A DNA stretch of 64,000 bases from Streptomyces sp. PsTaAH-137 (GCF_003259365.1 NZ_QLLY01000002.1:124001-188000); one strand, 5' to 3'; counted from the first letter of the stretch, positions 7,732-17,000 are shown. Notes: generated by a model from the letters alone, not told the origin. Numbers and translations are program-made.

Positions 7732-9687
7732 TCAGGAGGCGGTGGCGGGGCGTTCCGCGCGGTGCACGAGCCGGGCCAGTTCGACGCGGGAGCGCACGCC
7801 CAGCTGGGCGAAGACGTTGCGCAGGTGGTGGTCCACGGTGCGCGGGCTCACCGAGAGGCGGCGGGCGACCTCACGGTTGGTGTCGCCCTCGGCGACGCAG
7901 TGCGCGATGCGCAGTTGCTGCGGGGTCAACTCGGCGAGTTCCGCGCACGGTTGACCGGAGCGGGGCGCCTCGCCCGTGGCCCGCAGTTCGGCCGCCGTCT
8001 GTGCGGCCCAGACCGCCGCGCCGCACCGCTCGAAGGCGACCAGGGCGTCGCGCAGCAGCACCCGGGCGCGGGCCGGACGGCGGGTGCGGCGCAGCCACTT
8101 GCCGTACAGGGCGGCGGTGCGGGCCCGTTCGAAGTCGCCGCCGCCCGTGCGGTCGTGGCGGGCCAGGGCCTCGCCGAAGCCGTCGTCGGAGGGGTCGAGG
8201 AGGGCCTGGCAGCGGGCGAGCTGGGCCGGGGCCTGCGGGTCGTAGCCGCGCTCGGTCCAGACGGCGAACTCGGCGACGGCCTCGCGGGCCCCGCCGGGCT
8301 CGCCCGCCGACGCCGCCGCCTCCACGAGGCAGGGCACGGCGAGCATCCGCACCGCGAAGTGGCCGCACCGAGGCCCGGCGCCGGTCAGCGGGGCGAGCCG
8401 GGCCGTCGCCTCGGCGGCCCGGCCGCGGGCCAGGTCGGCGCGGGCGAGCGCCCACTGGGCGAGCGTCGCGGTCTGGACGAGGCCGTGCCGGTCGGCGATG
8501 TGCTGGGCGGCCGCGGCGTGCCGGGCGACGAGGGCGGCGTCGCTGTCCAGCGAGGCGACCAGGGCGAGGATGGCGTGCTGGCCCGCCACGAGGTTGCGCT
8601 GGCCGCCGGCGCGGGCGGTGCGCAGGCCCTCCTCGGCGTGGGCCCGGGCGCGGGCGTGCCGCCCCGAGCGCAGTTCGCCGTACGCGAGCAGTTCCAGGGC
8701 GCGGGGCACCTCGGGCGCCGCGTCCTGGGCGCGGGCGGCGGCCAGCGCCCTGCTGCCGATCCGGCAGGCGGCCTCGACCTGTCCGGCGACGAGGGCGGCG
8801 GCCCCGGCGCGCAGCAGCGCGTCCGGCTCGCCCTCCGGTCCGCGCGCGGCCTGTTCGACGACGCGGGCCAGGGCGGCCCGTCCGGCCAGGAAACGTTCGC
8901 CGAGCGAGGCGGACATGCCGAGCCGGTAGTCGAGGACGGCGCCGGGTCCCGGCGGGATGCCCTGGACGCCGACGACTTCCCGGTACCCCTCGGCGTCGCC
9001 GAGCGCCCAGGCCGCCTCCGCCGCCGCGAGCCGGGCGTCGAGGGCCGGTCCGGGGGCGCCGTGCCCGGCGGCGAGGAGCAGGGACTCGCGGGCGTCGGCC
9101 ACGGGTCCGTCGCGCAGGGCGAGCAGCCCGTGGACCAGCGCGGCCTGTCCGCGTACGGGGTCGGGGGCCGCCGACTCGGCGGCCCGGTCGAGGAGTTCGC
9201 GGGCCTTGGCCGGGCGGCCCGCGCGCCGGTAGCGGTCGGCCGCCGCGACCAGGCGGGCGGCCCGCACCGCCGGGTCGGACGCGAGCCCGGCGGCGAGGGC
9301 GAGCGCCGTGGCCCGCTCCCCCGCGGGCGGGCCCGGCTCCGCCGCGGCGGCGGCGAGTTCGGCGCCGAGCCGTTCGTCCGGGTACGGCGTCGCGAGTGCC
9401 CGGTGCAGCAGACCTGCCGGCCGCTGCCGCTCCCCCGTGGCGGCTGCGGCCAGCAGGCGGTGCGCCGCCCTGCGGCGGGCGGGTGGCTCCGCCGCGTACC
9501 GGGCGCGCGGGTCCGGAAGGCGCAGCCGTCCGGCGGTGTCGCGGGTCAGGCCCGCGCGTGCGGCGGCGTCGAGGTCGGGTGCGCCGAGTCCGGCGCTCGC
9601 CGCGGCCCGCAGCACGAGGCCCGCGTCGGCGCCGGGGCCCTCGGGGTCGGCCTCGTACGCGGCGGCGGTCAGCAACAGCACGCTCAT
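7732..9687 (-). CDS. LuxR-type regulator, LAL-like but without the NTPase domain
   Basis: The 651-aa protein ends in a LuxR/GerE helix-turn-helix: ELTPQQLRIAHCVAEGDTNR then EVARRLSVSPRTVDHHLRNV and FAQLGVRSRVELARLV (about 590-640). The preceding 550 residues are Ala/Arg-rich helical repeats of the TPR kind (many ARA, LLAA and RRAGRPAKARELLDRAA blocks). In typical LAL regulators (about 900 aa) an AAA-like ATPase with a Walker A motif comes first; here the protein begins at MSVLLLTAAAYEADPEG, which in that family lies just after the ATPase. No Walker A or B is visible here or upstream. The start is uncertain: ATG at 9685-9687 is chosen; an in-frame start at 9789 would add 34 residues. The target is unknown. 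Confidence 0.8.
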   Translation of the reverse strand: MSVLLLTAAAYEADPEGPGADAGLVLRAAASAGLGAPDLDAAARAGLTRDTAGRLRLPDPRARYAAEPPARRRAAHRLLAAAATGERQRPAGLLHRALATPYPDERLGAELAAAAAEPGPPAGERATALALAAGLASDPAVRAARLVAAADRYRRAGRPAKARELLDRAAESAAPDPVRGQAALVHGLLALRDGPVADARESLLLAAGHGAPGPALDARLAAAEAAWALGDAEGYREVVGVQGIPPGPGAVLDYRLGMSASLGERFLAGRAALARVVEQAARGPEGEPDALLRAGAAALVAGQVEAACRIGSRALAAARAQDAAPEVPRALELLAYGELRSGRHARARAHAEEGLRTARAGGQRNLVAGQHAILALVASLDSDAALVARHAAAAQHIADRHGLVQTATLAQWALARADLARGRAAEATARLAPLTGAGPRCGHFAVRMLAVPCLVEAAASAGEPGGAREAVAEFAVWTERGYDPQAPAQLARCQALLDPSDDGFGEALARHDRTGGGDFERARTAALYGKWLRRTRRPARARVLLRDALVAFERCGAAVWAAQTAAELRATGEAPRSGQPCAELAELTPQQLRIAHCVAEGDTNREVARRLSVSPRTVDHHLRNVFAQLGVRSRVELARLVHRAERPATAS

Positions 9688-9732
9688 GCCGGTCACCCGG
9701 ACCACGCTAGGCGGGATCCGTGCCGTGCGCAG

Positions 9733-9780
9733 TGCCGGTTGGGCGCGAACCCAACCGGCACCTGGGGACACTGTGTCCCC
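9733..9780. terminator. Two adjacent hairpins, likely terminator of the polyester hydrolase gene
   Basis: TGCCGGTTGGG (9733-9743) pairs with CCCAACCGGCA (9750-9760) around a 6-base loop. GGGGACA (9764-9770) pairs with TGTCCCC (9774-9780). They lie 20-67 bases beyond the stop of the secreted hydrolase gene and before the LuxR-type gene on the same strand, so they probably separate the two transcripts. Confidence 0.6.
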
Positions 9781-9799
9781 GCACAGCACGCGCGGAACG

Positions 9800-10684
9800 T
9801 CAGGACGTGTGCGGGCAGTTGCCCCGGTACTCCGCGATCGTGAGGCTCGCGCTCGGCAGCGGGCAGAGGAACTGCTCGTACCGGGTGTCGTTGTCGATGA
9901 ACCGCTTCAGCCACGAGATGGAGTACTTGGCGATCGTGGTGTTGGAGGAGTTCGGGGTGAAGTGGGTGGCGCCCCGCAGCTCCAGGTACGCCTTGTCCAG
10001 CGAGCTGGGCAGACTGGTGTAGAACGGCTCGGAGTGCGTGGCGACCGGCGCGACGGTGTCACCGTCGGCGCCCACCACGAGCGTGGGGGTCTGGATCTCG
10101 GGCCAGGTCTTGTCCGTGTTCCAGCCGGTCAGCGGGATGGCCGCCTGGAGCGAGGGGCGGCTCTTGGCGGCCTCCAGCGTGCCGCCGCCGCCCATGGAGT
10201 GGCCCATGACGCCGAGCCGGGTGGTGTCGATCCGGGTGCGGACCGAGCTCGTCTGGGTCAAGTAGTCGAGTGCGGCGAGGAGTTGGCGGCCGCGGCTGTC
10301 GGGCTGGTCGAGCGTGGTGTTGGTGTCGATGGTGAACACGACGAAGCCCTGCGAGGCCAGGCGCGGGCCGAGCCAGGCGATCGACGACTGGTACGCGGTG
10401 TAGCCCGGGGAGATCGCGACGGCGCCGAAGGTGCCGTCGGCCGTCGACGTCGGGTAGTAGATGGTGCCGCCGCCGAAGCCGCTGACGCTCAGGGAGGACA
10501 CGGTGGTCTGGGAGACCGCGTAGGAACCGCGGGAGGCCTCGATGCTGGACTGGGTCGGGGCCGGGCCGCGTTCGTAGGGGTTGTCCGCGGCCTGGGCGGT
10601 CACGGCCTGGGATGTGGCGAGGCCGCCGAGCGCGAGCAGTGCGGCCAGGCCCGTGCGGATGAGGCGGTTTCGGAGCTTGTGCAC
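9800..10684 (-). CDS. Secreted polyester hydrolase, cutinase/PETase family
   Basis: The 294-aa protein starts with GTG at 10682-10684, 6 bases after GAGAGGAA. A Sec signal peptide (basic RNRLIR, hydrophobic AALLALGG, cleavage near AQAAD at 31-34) leads to the mature start [10 protein letters not shown], as in Thermobifida cutinases. Catalytic Ser163 lies in GHSMGGGG, Asp209 in GADGDTVAP and His241 in GATHFTPN; oxyanion and aromatic positions Tyr95 (SPGYTAY) and Trp188 are present, and Cys274 and Cys290 form the usual C-terminal disulfide. The family cleaves cutin, triglycerides and aromatic polyesters outside the cell. Of the three acidic metal ligands known in TfCut2, the equivalents Asp207 and Glu285 remain, but the middle one is Arg237. 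The gene is monocistronic, with hairpins after it. Confidence 0.93.
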   Translation of the reverse strand: MHKLRNRLIRTGLAALLALGGLATSQAVTAQAADNPYERGPAPTQSSIEASRGSYAVSQTTVSSLSVSGFGGGTIYYPTSTADGTFGAVAISPGYTAYQSSIAWLGPRLASQGFVVFTIDTNTTLDQPDSRGRQLLAALDYLTQTSSVRTRIDTTRLGVMGHSMGGGGTLEAAKSRPSLQAAIPLTGWNTDKTWPEIQTPTLVVGADGDTVAPVATHSEPFYTSLPSSLDKAYLELRGATHFTPNSSNTTIAKYSISWLKRFIDNDTRYEQFLCPLPSASLTIAEYRGNCPHTS

Positions 10685-10805
10685 GACGTGTTCCTCTCGG
10701 GGAGGCGGCACCGTCGTCCCGAGGCACCGCCACTGTCATGGACAGCCCCAACTTCCCCCGGGAACCCCCCACTCCGCATCGGCAAAATCACCGGTCCGTC
10801 AGTAA

Positions 10806-11232
10806 GGCGCGCCACCGTCGTGGCTGGTCGCGCAGTTCCCCGCGCCCCTGGGTCGTACTTCGACCGCGGCCCGGTGGCCGCTTCTCGCGCAGTTCCCCGC
10901 GCCCCTGAGGCAGGCGCTTCGCGCCGCCTCCCCTTGAGGCTGCGCTTCGCGCGCCTCCCGATGGGGGCAGCGGTGGCGCGCCTCTCCTGATGGGGCGGCG
11001 GTGGCGCGCCTCTCCTGATGGGGCGGCGATGGCGCGCCTCTCCTGATGGGGCGGCGATGGCGCGCCTCTCCTGATGGGGCGGCGATGGCGCGCCTCTCCT
11101 GATGAGATGGCGCACGAAGTGCGCATCTCAGGGGCGCGGGGAACTGCGCGAGAAGCGGCCACCGGGCCGCGCGTGACGAACTGGTTTTAGGGGCGCGGGG
11201 AACTGCGCGACCAGCCACGACGGTGGCGCGCC
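10806..11232. repeat. Large nested inverted-repeat element between hisF and the hydrolase gene
   Basis: Outer arms 10806-10849 and 11189-11232 are perfect 44-bp inverted repeats. Inner arms 10865-10909 and 11127-11171 are perfect 45-bp inverted repeats. All arms share the core CAGGGGCGCGGGGAACTGCG, a sequence I recognise as common between genes in Streptomyces. Further core copies lie at 11248-11268 and in the element at 36295-36427. The centre (about 10910-11126) holds a 28-bp tandem array and a small hairpin at 11101-11130 (TGAGATGGCGCA, loop CGAAG, TGCGCATCTCA). The 608 bases from 10685 to 11292 contain no credible gene; open frames across them follow the repeat. The function is unknown. 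Confidence 0.9.
10975..11104. repeat. 28-bp tandem repeat array
   Basis: Units begin at 10975, 11003, 11031, 11059 and 11087, exactly 28 bases apart. Each starts GGCGCGCCTCTCCTGATGGG and ends GCGGCGAT or GCGGCGGT; the last is cut short by the hairpin at 11101. A degenerate unit precedes the array (about 10949-10974). There are no spacers between units, so this is not a CRISPR array, and 28 is not a multiple of three, so it does not encode a repeated peptide in one frame. It expands a region that exists as one unit in the copy at 36.3 kb. Confidence 0.92.
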
Positions 11233-11292
11233 CGAAAGACGACCCATCAGGGGCGCGGGGAACTGCGCAAGCAACCCCGGCCCCGCCAGAGG

Positions 11293-12048
11293 TCACCGAA
11301 CCGGGCAACCCGCCTCGCGCAAGGAGGACTTGACCTGTCCGATGCGCAGATCTCCGAAATGGAAGACCGACGCCGCCAGCACGGCATCGGCGCCCGCCGC
11401 GACGGCCGGCGCGAAATGCTCCAGGCGCCCGGCGCCCCCCGAGGCGATCACCGGCACGGACACGTGCTTGCGTACGGCCGAGATCATCTCCAGGTCGTAC
11501 CCGTCCTTGGTGCCGTCGGCGTCCATCGAGTTGAGCAGAATCTCCCCGGCCCCCAACTCGGCAGCCTGATGCGCCCACTCCACGGCATCGATCCCGGCGG
11601 ACCGCCGCCCCCCGTGCGTGGTCACCTCGAAGGCGCCGGACTCGGTACGCCGAGCGTCCACGGAGAGAACCAGCACCTGTCGCCCGAACCGCTCGGCGAT
11701 CTCCCGGATCAGCTCGGGCCGCGCGATGGCGGCCGTGTTGACGCCCACCTTGTCGGCCCCGGCGCGCAGCAGCTTGTCCACGTCCTCGGCAGTGCGCACA
11801 CCGCCGCCCACGGTGAGCGGGATGAAGACCTGCTCGGCGGTGCGCCGCACCACGTCGTAGGTGGTCTCCCGGTTGCCGGACGAGGCGGTGATGTCCAGGA
11901 ACGTCAGCTCGTCGGCGCCCTCGGCGTCGTACACCTTGGCCATCTCGACGGGATCACCCGCGTCGCGCAGGTTCTGGAAGTTGACGCCCTTGACGACCCG
12001 CCCGTTGTCCACGTCGAGACACGGGATGACGCGTACCGCGAGGCTCAC
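11293..12048 (-). CDS. hisF: Imidazole glycerol phosphate synthase cyclase subunit
   Basis: The 251-aa beta/alpha barrel works with HisH to convert PRFAR plus ammonia to imidazole glycerol phosphate and AICAR. The catalytic aspartates are visible in [15 protein letters not shown] (near residue 12) and VLSVDARR (near 131); phosphate-binding glycines lie in LTVGGGVRT and IASGGAG. It starts with GTG at 12046-12048, which overlaps the stop of the ridA-like gene by 4 bases (GTGA), so it is translationally coupled as the last gene of the his operon. Downstream lies the inverted-repeat element rather than a simple terminator. Confidence 0.98.
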   Translation of the reverse strand: MSLAVRVIPCLDVDNGRVVKGVNFQNLRDAGDPVEMAKVYDAEGADELTFLDITASSGNRETTYDVVRRTAEQVFIPLTVGGGVRTAEDVDKLLRAGADKVGVNTAAIARPELIREIAERFGRQVLVLSVDARRTESGAFEVTTHGGRRSAGIDAVEWAHQAAELGAGEILLNSMDADGTKDGYDLEMISAVRKHVSVPVIASGGAGRLEHFAPAVAAGADAVLAASVFHFGDLRIGQVKSSLREAGCPVR

Positions 12049-12452
12049 TGCGCTTCTCCTGCCTGCGGGCGGAACGCCTCGACCTCGACCTCCACGACCA
12101 GCGACGGGTCGACGAAGCCGGAGATGATCAGCATGGACGCGGCGGGCCGGACGGTGTCGAACAGTTCCTTGTGGGCCCGGCCGACCTCGTCCACGTCGCG
12201 CGCGTGGGTGAGGTACATGCGGGTGCGCACGACGTCGTCGGCACCGAGACCCAGCTCGGCAAGGGCCGCGAGCGCCACGTTGAAGGCGTTCTTCGTCTGC
12301 TCGTACGGGCCGCCCTCGGCGATCACGCCGTTGACGACGGAGGTGCAGCCGGAGACGAGGACGAGCCCGTTGGGGAGTTCGACGGCACGGGCGTACCCGA
12401 AGGCCTCCTCCCAGGGGGCCCCGGACTGGGTCCGGCGGACGGCGCCGCTCAT
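12045..12452 (-). CDS. RidA family protein in the his operon
   Basis: The 135-aa protein has the YjgF/RidA pattern: [20 protein letters not shown], a middle [20 protein letters not shown], then [19 protein letters not shown] and the C-terminal [13 protein letters not shown]. RidA proteins hydrolyse reactive enamine or imine intermediates, or act on related substrates. The usual Arg near the end of the family active site is not clearly present in the last segment ([12 protein letters not shown]), so activity as a true enamine deaminase is uncertain. It overlaps both neighbours by 4 bases (ATGA with priA, GTGA with hisF), so it is firmly part of the his operon. Confidence 0.88.
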   Translation of the reverse strand: MSGAVRRTQSGAPWEEAFGYARAVELPNGLVLVSGCTSVVNGVIAEGGPYEQTKNAFNVALAALAELGLGADDVVRTRMYLTHARDVDEVGRAHKELFDTVRPAASMLIISGFVDPSLVVEVEVEAFRPQAGEAQ

Positions 12453-13177
12453 ACGGAGACCGCCTCCAGCGCTTCCTCCAGCGTGAACGCCTTGGCGTAC
12501 AGCGCCTTGCCGACGATGGAGCCCTCGACGCCCAGCGGCACGAGCTCGGCGATGGCGCGCAGGTCGTCCAGGGAGGAGACGCCGCCCGAGGCCACGACCG
12601 GGCGGTCGGTGGCCGCGCAGACGTTCTTCAGGAGTTCCAGGTTCGGGCCCTGGAGCGTGCCGTCCTTGGCGATGTCGGTGACGACATAGCGCGCGCAGCC
12701 TTCGGAGTCGAGGCGCGCCAGCGTCTCGTAGAGGTCGCCGCCGTCGCGGGTCCAGCCGCGCCCGCGCAGCGTCGTGCCGCGCACGTCGAGGCCGACGGCG
12801 ATCTTGTCGCCGTGCTCGGCGATGACCTTCGCGACCCACTCGGGGGTCTCCAGGGCGGCGGTGCCGAGGTTGACGCGGGTGCAGCCGGTGGCGAGGGCGG
12901 CGGCGAGCGTGTCGTCGTCGCGGATGCCGCCGGACAGCTCGACCTTGATGTCCATGGCCCGGCTGACCTCGCGGATCAGCGCGCGGTTGTCACCGGTGCC
13001 GAACGCGGCGTCGAGGTCGACCAGGTGCAGCCACTCGGCGCCGGAGTTCTGCCAGGCGAGGGCGGCCTCCAGCGGGGAGCCGTAGGAGGTCTCGGAGCCG
13101 GACTCGCCGTGGACGAGGCGGACCGCCTGCCCGTCGCGGACGTCGACGGCGGGAAGGAGTTCGAGCTTGGGAGCCAT
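12449..13177 (-). CDS. priA: Bifunctional HisA/TrpF isomerase PriA
   Basis: The 242-aa beta/alpha barrel catalyses the isomerisation of ProFAR in histidine synthesis and, in actinobacteria that lack trpF, of phosphoribosylanthranilate in tryptophan synthesis. The general acid/base aspartates lie in [13 protein letters not shown] (near residue 11) and [14 protein letters not shown] (near 170); [10 protein letters not shown] and [11 protein letters not shown] bind phosphate. No separate trpF is seen in this window, in line with the dual role. The start is ATG at 13175-13177, overlapping the hisH stop by one base (TGATG); the stop overlaps the ridA-like ATG. Confidence 0.97.
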   Translation of the reverse strand: MAPKLELLPAVDVRDGQAVRLVHGESGSETSYGSPLEAALAWQNSGAEWLHLVDLDAAFGTGDNRALIREVSRAMDIKVELSGGIRDDDTLAAALATGCTRVNLGTAALETPEWVAKVIAEHGDKIAVGLDVRGTTLRGRGWTRDGGDLYETLARLDSEGCARYVVTDIAKDGTLQGPNLELLKNVCAATDRPVVASGGVSSLDDLRAIAELVPLGVEGSIVGKALYAKAFTLEEALEAVSV

Positions 13178-13815
13178 CAGAGGGTTCCGATCCAGTTCTT
13201 CAGCAGCTGGGCTCCGGCGTCGCCGGACTTCTCGGGGTGGAACTGCGTCGCCCACAGCGCGCCGTTCTCGACGGCGGCCACGAAGGGCTCGCCGTGGGTC
13301 GACCAGGTGACCTTGGGGGCACGGATGTGGGGGTTCTTGACCTCCATCTCCCAGTGCTGGACGGCGTACGAGTGCACGAAGTAGAAGCGCTCGTCGCCGC
13401 CGACGCCCGCGAACAGCTCGCTGTCCTGGGGTGCGTCGACGGTGTTCCAGCCCATGTGCGGGACGACGTCGGCCTTGAGCGGTTCGACGACGCCGGGCCA
13501 CTCGTCGAGGCCCTCGGCCTCGACACCGTGCTCGATGCCGCGCGCGAAGAGGATCTGCATGCCGACGCAGATGCCCATCACGGGCCGCCCGCCGGACAGC
13601 CGGCGCCCGACGATCCAGTCGCCGCGCGCCTCCTTCAGCCCCTTCATGCAGGCGGCGAAGGCGCCCACGCCGGGTACGAGGAGGCCGTCGGCGTTCATCG
13701 CCGTGTCGAAGTCGCGGGTGATCTCGACGTCGGCGCCCGCGCGGGCGAGGGCGCGCTCGGCGGAGCGCACGTTCCCGAAGCCGTAGTCGAAGACGACAAC
13801 TTTTTTGTCTGTCAT
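13177..13815 (-). CDS. hisH: Imidazole glycerol phosphate synthase glutaminase subunit
   Basis: The 212-aa class I glutamine amidotransferase feeds ammonia to HisF. The nucleophile is in [13 protein letters not shown] (Cys near residue 83), and the His-Glu pair is in [13 protein letters not shown] near the C-terminus. The N-terminus [20 protein letters not shown] and the [10 protein letters not shown] loop are typical. The ATG at 13813-13815 lies 5 bases beyond the stop of the 54-aa membrane protein gene. The stop overlaps the priA start. HisH is encoded apart from HisF by two genes, so the complex is assembled from the same polycistronic message. Confidence 0.98.
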   Translation of the reverse strand: MTDKKVVVFDYGFGNVRSAERALARAGADVEITRDFDTAMNADGLLVPGVGAFAACMKGLKEARGDWIVGRRLSGGRPVMGICVGMQILFARGIEHGVEAEGLDEWPGVVEPLKADVVPHMGWNTVDAPQDSELFAGVGGDERFYFVHSYAVQHWEMEVKNPHIRAPKVTWSTHGEPFVAAVENGALWATQFHPEKSGDAGAQLLKNWIGTL

Positions 13816-13820
13816 GGCCG

Positions 13821-13985
13821 TCAGTTCCAGTAGTCGAGGCGCAGCACGCCCGCCACGAGGCAGAGGCCGGCGCTGATCGACAGCAGCGTGATGAGGCTCT
13901 TGCCCATGCCCTGCTTGGTGAACGAGATGATGCCGCCGACCAGGAAGAGGCCGACGAGGATGAGGACGGTCGCGAGGCCGTTCAT
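13821..13985 (-). CDS. 54-aa membrane protein within the his operon
   Basis: This short gene lies 2 bases after hisB and 5 bases before hisH. The protein [20 protein letters not shown] and on has two transmembrane segments (about 3-20 and 31-47) joined by a short polar turn [11 protein letters not shown], and ends LRLDYWN. I do not recognise a named family; small proteins at this place in the his operon are present in other streptomycetes as far as I remember. The spacing implies co-expression with histidine enzymes. There is no evidence for a catalytic role. Confidence 0.8.
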   Translation of the reverse strand: MNGLATVLILVGLFLVGGIISFTKQGMGKSLITLLSISAGLCLVAGVLRLDYWN

Positions 13986-13987
13986 GG

Positions 13988-14581
13988 CTAGAGCGCGCCC
14001 TTCGTCGACGGGAGGATGCCGGCCGCGCGCGGGTCGCGCTCGGAGGCGTAGCGCAGGGCGCGGGCGAGGGCCTTGAACTGGCACTCCACGATGTGGTGGG
14101 CGTTGCGCCCGTACGGGACGTGGACGTGCAGGGCGATCTGCGCCTGCGCGACGAACGACTCCAGGATGTGCCGGGTCATCGTCGTGTCGTACTCGCCGAT
14201 CATCGGCGCCATCTTCTCGGGCTCGGTGTGCACGAGGTAGGGGCGGCCGGAGAGGTCGACGGTGACCTGGGCGAGGGACTCGTCCAGCGGGACCGTGCAG
14301 TTGCCGAAGCGGTAGATGCCGACCTTGTCGCCGAGGGCCTGCTTGAAGGCGGCGCCGAGGGCGAGGGCGGTGTCCTCGATGGTGTGGTGGGAGTCGATGT
14401 GCAGGTCGCCCTCGGTCTTGACCGTGAGGTCGAAGAGGCCGTGGCGGCCGAGCTGGTCGAGCATGTGGTCGTAGAAGCCGACCCCGGTCGACACGTCGAC
14501 CTTGCCGCTGCCGTCCAGGTCGATCTCGACGAGGACGGAGGTTTCCTTGGTGCTGCGCTCTACGCGTCCTACGCGGCTCAT
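13988..14581 (-). CDS. hisB: Imidazoleglycerol-phosphate dehydratase
   Basis: The 197-aa monofunctional HisB removes water from imidazole glycerol phosphate, a manganese-dependent step. The two metal-binding repeats are [18 protein letters not shown] with [18 protein letters not shown] (about residues 36-82), and later [10 protein letters not shown] with [19 protein letters not shown]. There is no fused histidinol phosphatase domain. The ATG overlaps the hisC stop by 4 bases (ATGA). The length is normal for the actinobacterial enzyme. Confidence 0.98.
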   Translation of the reverse strand: MSRVGRVERSTKETSVLVEIDLDGSGKVDVSTGVGFYDHMLDQLGRHGLFDLTVKTEGDLHIDSHHTIEDTALALGAAFKQALGDKVGIYRFGNCTVPLDESLAQVTVDLSGRPYLVHTEPEKMAPMIGEYDTTMTRHILESFVAQAQIALHVHVPYGRNAHHIVECQFKALARALRYASERDPRAAGILPSTKGAL

Positions 14582-15678
14582 GCGCCGAACTCCTTCTTGA
14601 CTTCACGGGCCGCGTCCAGGAACGCGTCGTTCTCTTCGGGGGTGCCGACCGACATGCGCAGCCGTCCCGGCACTCCGTTGTCACGGATCAGGACGCCGCG
14701 GTCGAGGATGAACTGCCAGACGGCGTGCGGGTCGTCGAAGACACCGAACTGGATGAAGTTGGCGTCGGCGACGGTCACGTCGAAGCCGAGCCCCTTCAGC
14801 TCCTCGACCACGCGGTCGCGCTCGGCCTTCAGCTGCTCCACGTAACCGAGCAGGGTGTCGGTGTACTCCAGGGCGGCGAGCGCCGTCGCCTGGTTCACGG
14901 CCGACAGGTGGTAGGGCAGCCGCACCAGCTGGACCGCGTCGACCACGGCCGGGTCGGCGGCGAGGTAGCCGAGGCGCAGGCCCGCGGCGCCGAACGCCTT
15001 CGACATGGTGCGGGAGATGACGAGGTTCGGGCGGCCCTCGATCAGTTCGAGCAGGGAGGCGCCGTGGCTGAACTCGGTGTACGCCTCGTCGACGATCACC
15101 ATCGCGTCCCGGCCGGCCGCCTCGTACAGCGCGAGGACGTCCTCGCGGGCCACGGCGTTCCCGGTGGGGTTGTTGGGGCTGGTGATGAAGACGACGCTCG
15201 GGCGGTGGGTGCGGATCGCCTCGACGGCGCCGGGCACGTCGAGCGAGAAGTCGTCCTTGCGCGGGGCGCTGACCCAGCCGGTGTTGGTGCCGCGGGCGAG
15301 CAGCGGGTGCATCGAGTACGAGGGCTCGAAGCCGAGCGCGGTGCGGCCGGGGCCGCCGAACGCCTGGAGGAGCTGCTGGAGCACCTCGTTCGACCCGTTG
15401 GCCGCCCAGACCTGCTCGAAGGCGACCGGGTGGCCGGTGGTCCGGGTCAGGTACCGGGCCAGCTCGGTGCGCAGCTCGACGGCGTCGCGGTCCGGGTAGC
15501 GGTTGAGGTTCCGGGCCGCGTCCGCGACCCGCTCCGCGATCCGCGCGACGAGCGGCTCGGGCAGCGGGTACGGGTTCTCGTTCGTGTTCAGCCGGACGGC
15601 GACGTCGAGCTGGGGCGCGCCGTAGGGGGACTTGCCGCGCAGTTCGTCGCGTACGGGAAGGTCGTCGATGTGCGTCAC
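14578..15678 (-). CDS. hisC: Histidinol-phosphate aminotransferase
   Basis: The 366-aa fold-type I PLP enzyme transfers an amino group from glutamate to imidazole acetol phosphate. The PLP lysine is in [17 protein letters not shown] (about residue 230); the substrate and cofactor contacts [23 protein letters not shown] and [11 protein letters not shown] are in order. It starts with GTG ([13 protein letters not shown]) at 15676-15678, overlapping the hisD stop by 4 bases (GTGA). All operon neighbours belong to the same pathway. Confidence 0.97.
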   Translation of the reverse strand: MTHIDDLPVRDELRGKSPYGAPQLDVAVRLNTNENPYPLPEPLVARIAERVADAARNLNRYPDRDAVELRTELARYLTRTTGHPVAFEQVWAANGSNEVLQQLLQAFGGPGRTALGFEPSYSMHPLLARGTNTGWVSAPRKDDFSLDVPGAVEAIRTHRPSVVFITSPNNPTGNAVAREDVLALYEAAGRDAMVIVDEAYTEFSHGASLLELIEGRPNLVISRTMSKAFGAAGLRLGYLAADPAVVDAVQLVRLPYHLSAVNQATALAALEYTDTLLGYVEQLKAERDRVVEELKGLGFDVTVADANFIQFGVFDDPHAVWQFILDRGVLIRDNGVPGRLRMSVGTPEENDAFLDAAREVKKEFGA

Positions 15679-17000
15679 TTGTTCGTCGGCACCTTCCACC
15701 CGAAGCGGGCCTTGACGGCGGCGCCGTGCGCGGGCAGGTCCTCGGCCTCGGCCAGCGTCACCACGGTGTGGGCGACCTCGGCGAGGGCGTCCTTCGTGTA
15801 GTCGACGATGTGGATGCCGCGCAGGAAGGACTGGACGGACAGGCCGGAGGAGTGGCAGGCGCAGCCACCGGTCGGCAGGACGTGGTTGGAGCCCGCCGCG
15901 TAGTCCCCGAGGGAGACGGGCGCCCATGGGCCGACGAAGACCGCGCCCGCGTTCTTCACGCGCTGGGCGACGGCGGCGGCGTCCGCGGTCTGGATCTCCA
16001 GGTGCTCGGCGCCGTACGCGTCGACGACCTTGAGGCCGTCGTCGATCGAGTCCACGAGGACGATCGCGGACTGCTCGCCCTTGAGGGCGGGCAGGATGCG
16101 GTCCTCGACGTGCTTGGTCGCGGCGACCTGCGGCTCCAGCTCGCGCTCGACGGCGGCGGCAAGATCCTCGCTGTCGGTGACGAGGACGGCCGCGGCCAGC
16201 GGGTCGTGCTCGGCCTGGCTGATCAGGTCGGACGCGACGTGCGCCGGGTCGGCGGTGGCGTCGGCGAGGACCGCGATCTCGGTCGGTCCGGCCTCGGCGT
16301 CGATGCCGATGCGGCCGGTGAAGTAGCGCTTGGCGGCGGCGACCCAGATGTTGCCGGGGCCGGTCACCATGTTCGCGGGCGGGCAGGACTCGGTGCCGTA
16401 CGCGAACATCGCGACGGCGGTGGCGCCGCCCGCCGCGTACACCTCGTCGACGCCGAGCAGCGCGCAGGCCGCCAGGATCGTCGGGTGCGGCAGGCCGCCG
16501 AACTCCTTCTGCGGCGGGGAGGCGAGCGCGATCGACGCGACGCCGGCCTCCTGCGCCGGTACGGCGTTCATGATCACGGACGACGGGTAGACGGACCGGC
16601 CGCCGGGCGCGTACAGGCCGACGCGCTCGACCGGCACCCACTTCTCGGTGACCGAGCCGCCGGGCACGACCTGCGTGGTGTGGCCGGTACGGCGCTGCTC
16701 GCGGTGGACGATGCGGGCCCGGCGGATGGACTCCTCCAGGGCCGCGCGGACGGCCGGGTCGAGGTCGGCGAGCGCCGTGGCCAGGGCCTCGGCCGGCACC
16801 CGCACCGACGTGAGGGTCACTCCGTCGAACTTCTCGCCGTACTCGATCAGCGCCGCGTCGCCGCGATGATGCACGTCCTCGCAGATCGGCCGCACCTTCT
16901 CCAGGGCGGCCGAGACGTCGAAGTCGGCTCGGGGCAGCAGCGAGCGCAGGGCCTGGCCCTCGGGGAGGGCGGCGCCGCGCAGATCGATTCGAGAGATCAC
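15675..17000 (-). CDS. hisD: Histidinol dehydrogenase
   Basis: The 441-aa zinc enzyme makes the last two oxidations of histidine synthesis, histidinol to histidine, with NAD. Recognisable blocks are [34 protein letters not shown], the zinc ligand region [14 protein letters not shown], the catalytic Glu-His in [10 protein letters not shown], and [10 protein letters not shown]. It starts with GTG at 16998-17000 and is the first gene of the his operon. A perfect 17-bp palindrome lies 41 bases upstream, between it and the divergent beta-helix gene. Confidence 0.98.
   Translation of the reverse strand: MISRIDLRGAALPEGQALRSLLPRADFDVSAALEKVRPICEDVHHRGDAALIEYGEKFDGVTLTSVRVPAEALATALADLDPAVRAALEESIRRARIVHREQRRTGHTTQVVPGGSVTEKWVPVERVGLYAPGGRSVYPSSVIMNAVPAQEAGVASIALASPPQKEFGGLPHPTILAACALLGVDEVYAAGGATAVAMFAYGTESCPPANMVTGPGNIWVAAAKRYFTGRIGIDAEAGPTEIAVLADATADPAHVASDLISQAEHDPLAAAVLVTDSEDLAAAVERELEPQVAATKHVEDRILPALKGEQSAIVLVDSIDDGLKVVDAYGAEHLEIQTADAAAVAQRVKNAGAVFVGPWAPVSLGDYAAGSNHVLPTGGCACHSSGLSVQSFLRGIHIVDYTKDALAEVAHTVVTLAEAEDLPAHGAAVKARFGWKVPTNK

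Noticed and set aside
10685..10711. Upstream ATG for the polyester hydrolase
   Set aside because: It would put nine charged and proline residues before the signal peptide, whereas GTG at 10684 has GAGAGGAA at ideal spacing.
10975..11104. Possible CRISPR array
   Set aside because: Units abut directly with no spacers and there are no cas genes.
10806..11575. Minus-strand frames encoding repeated RRGAPSPPHQE-like peptides across the repeat element
   Set aside because: They result from the 28-bp tandem array read in three frames and run on into antisense of hisF; there is no ribosome-binding site.
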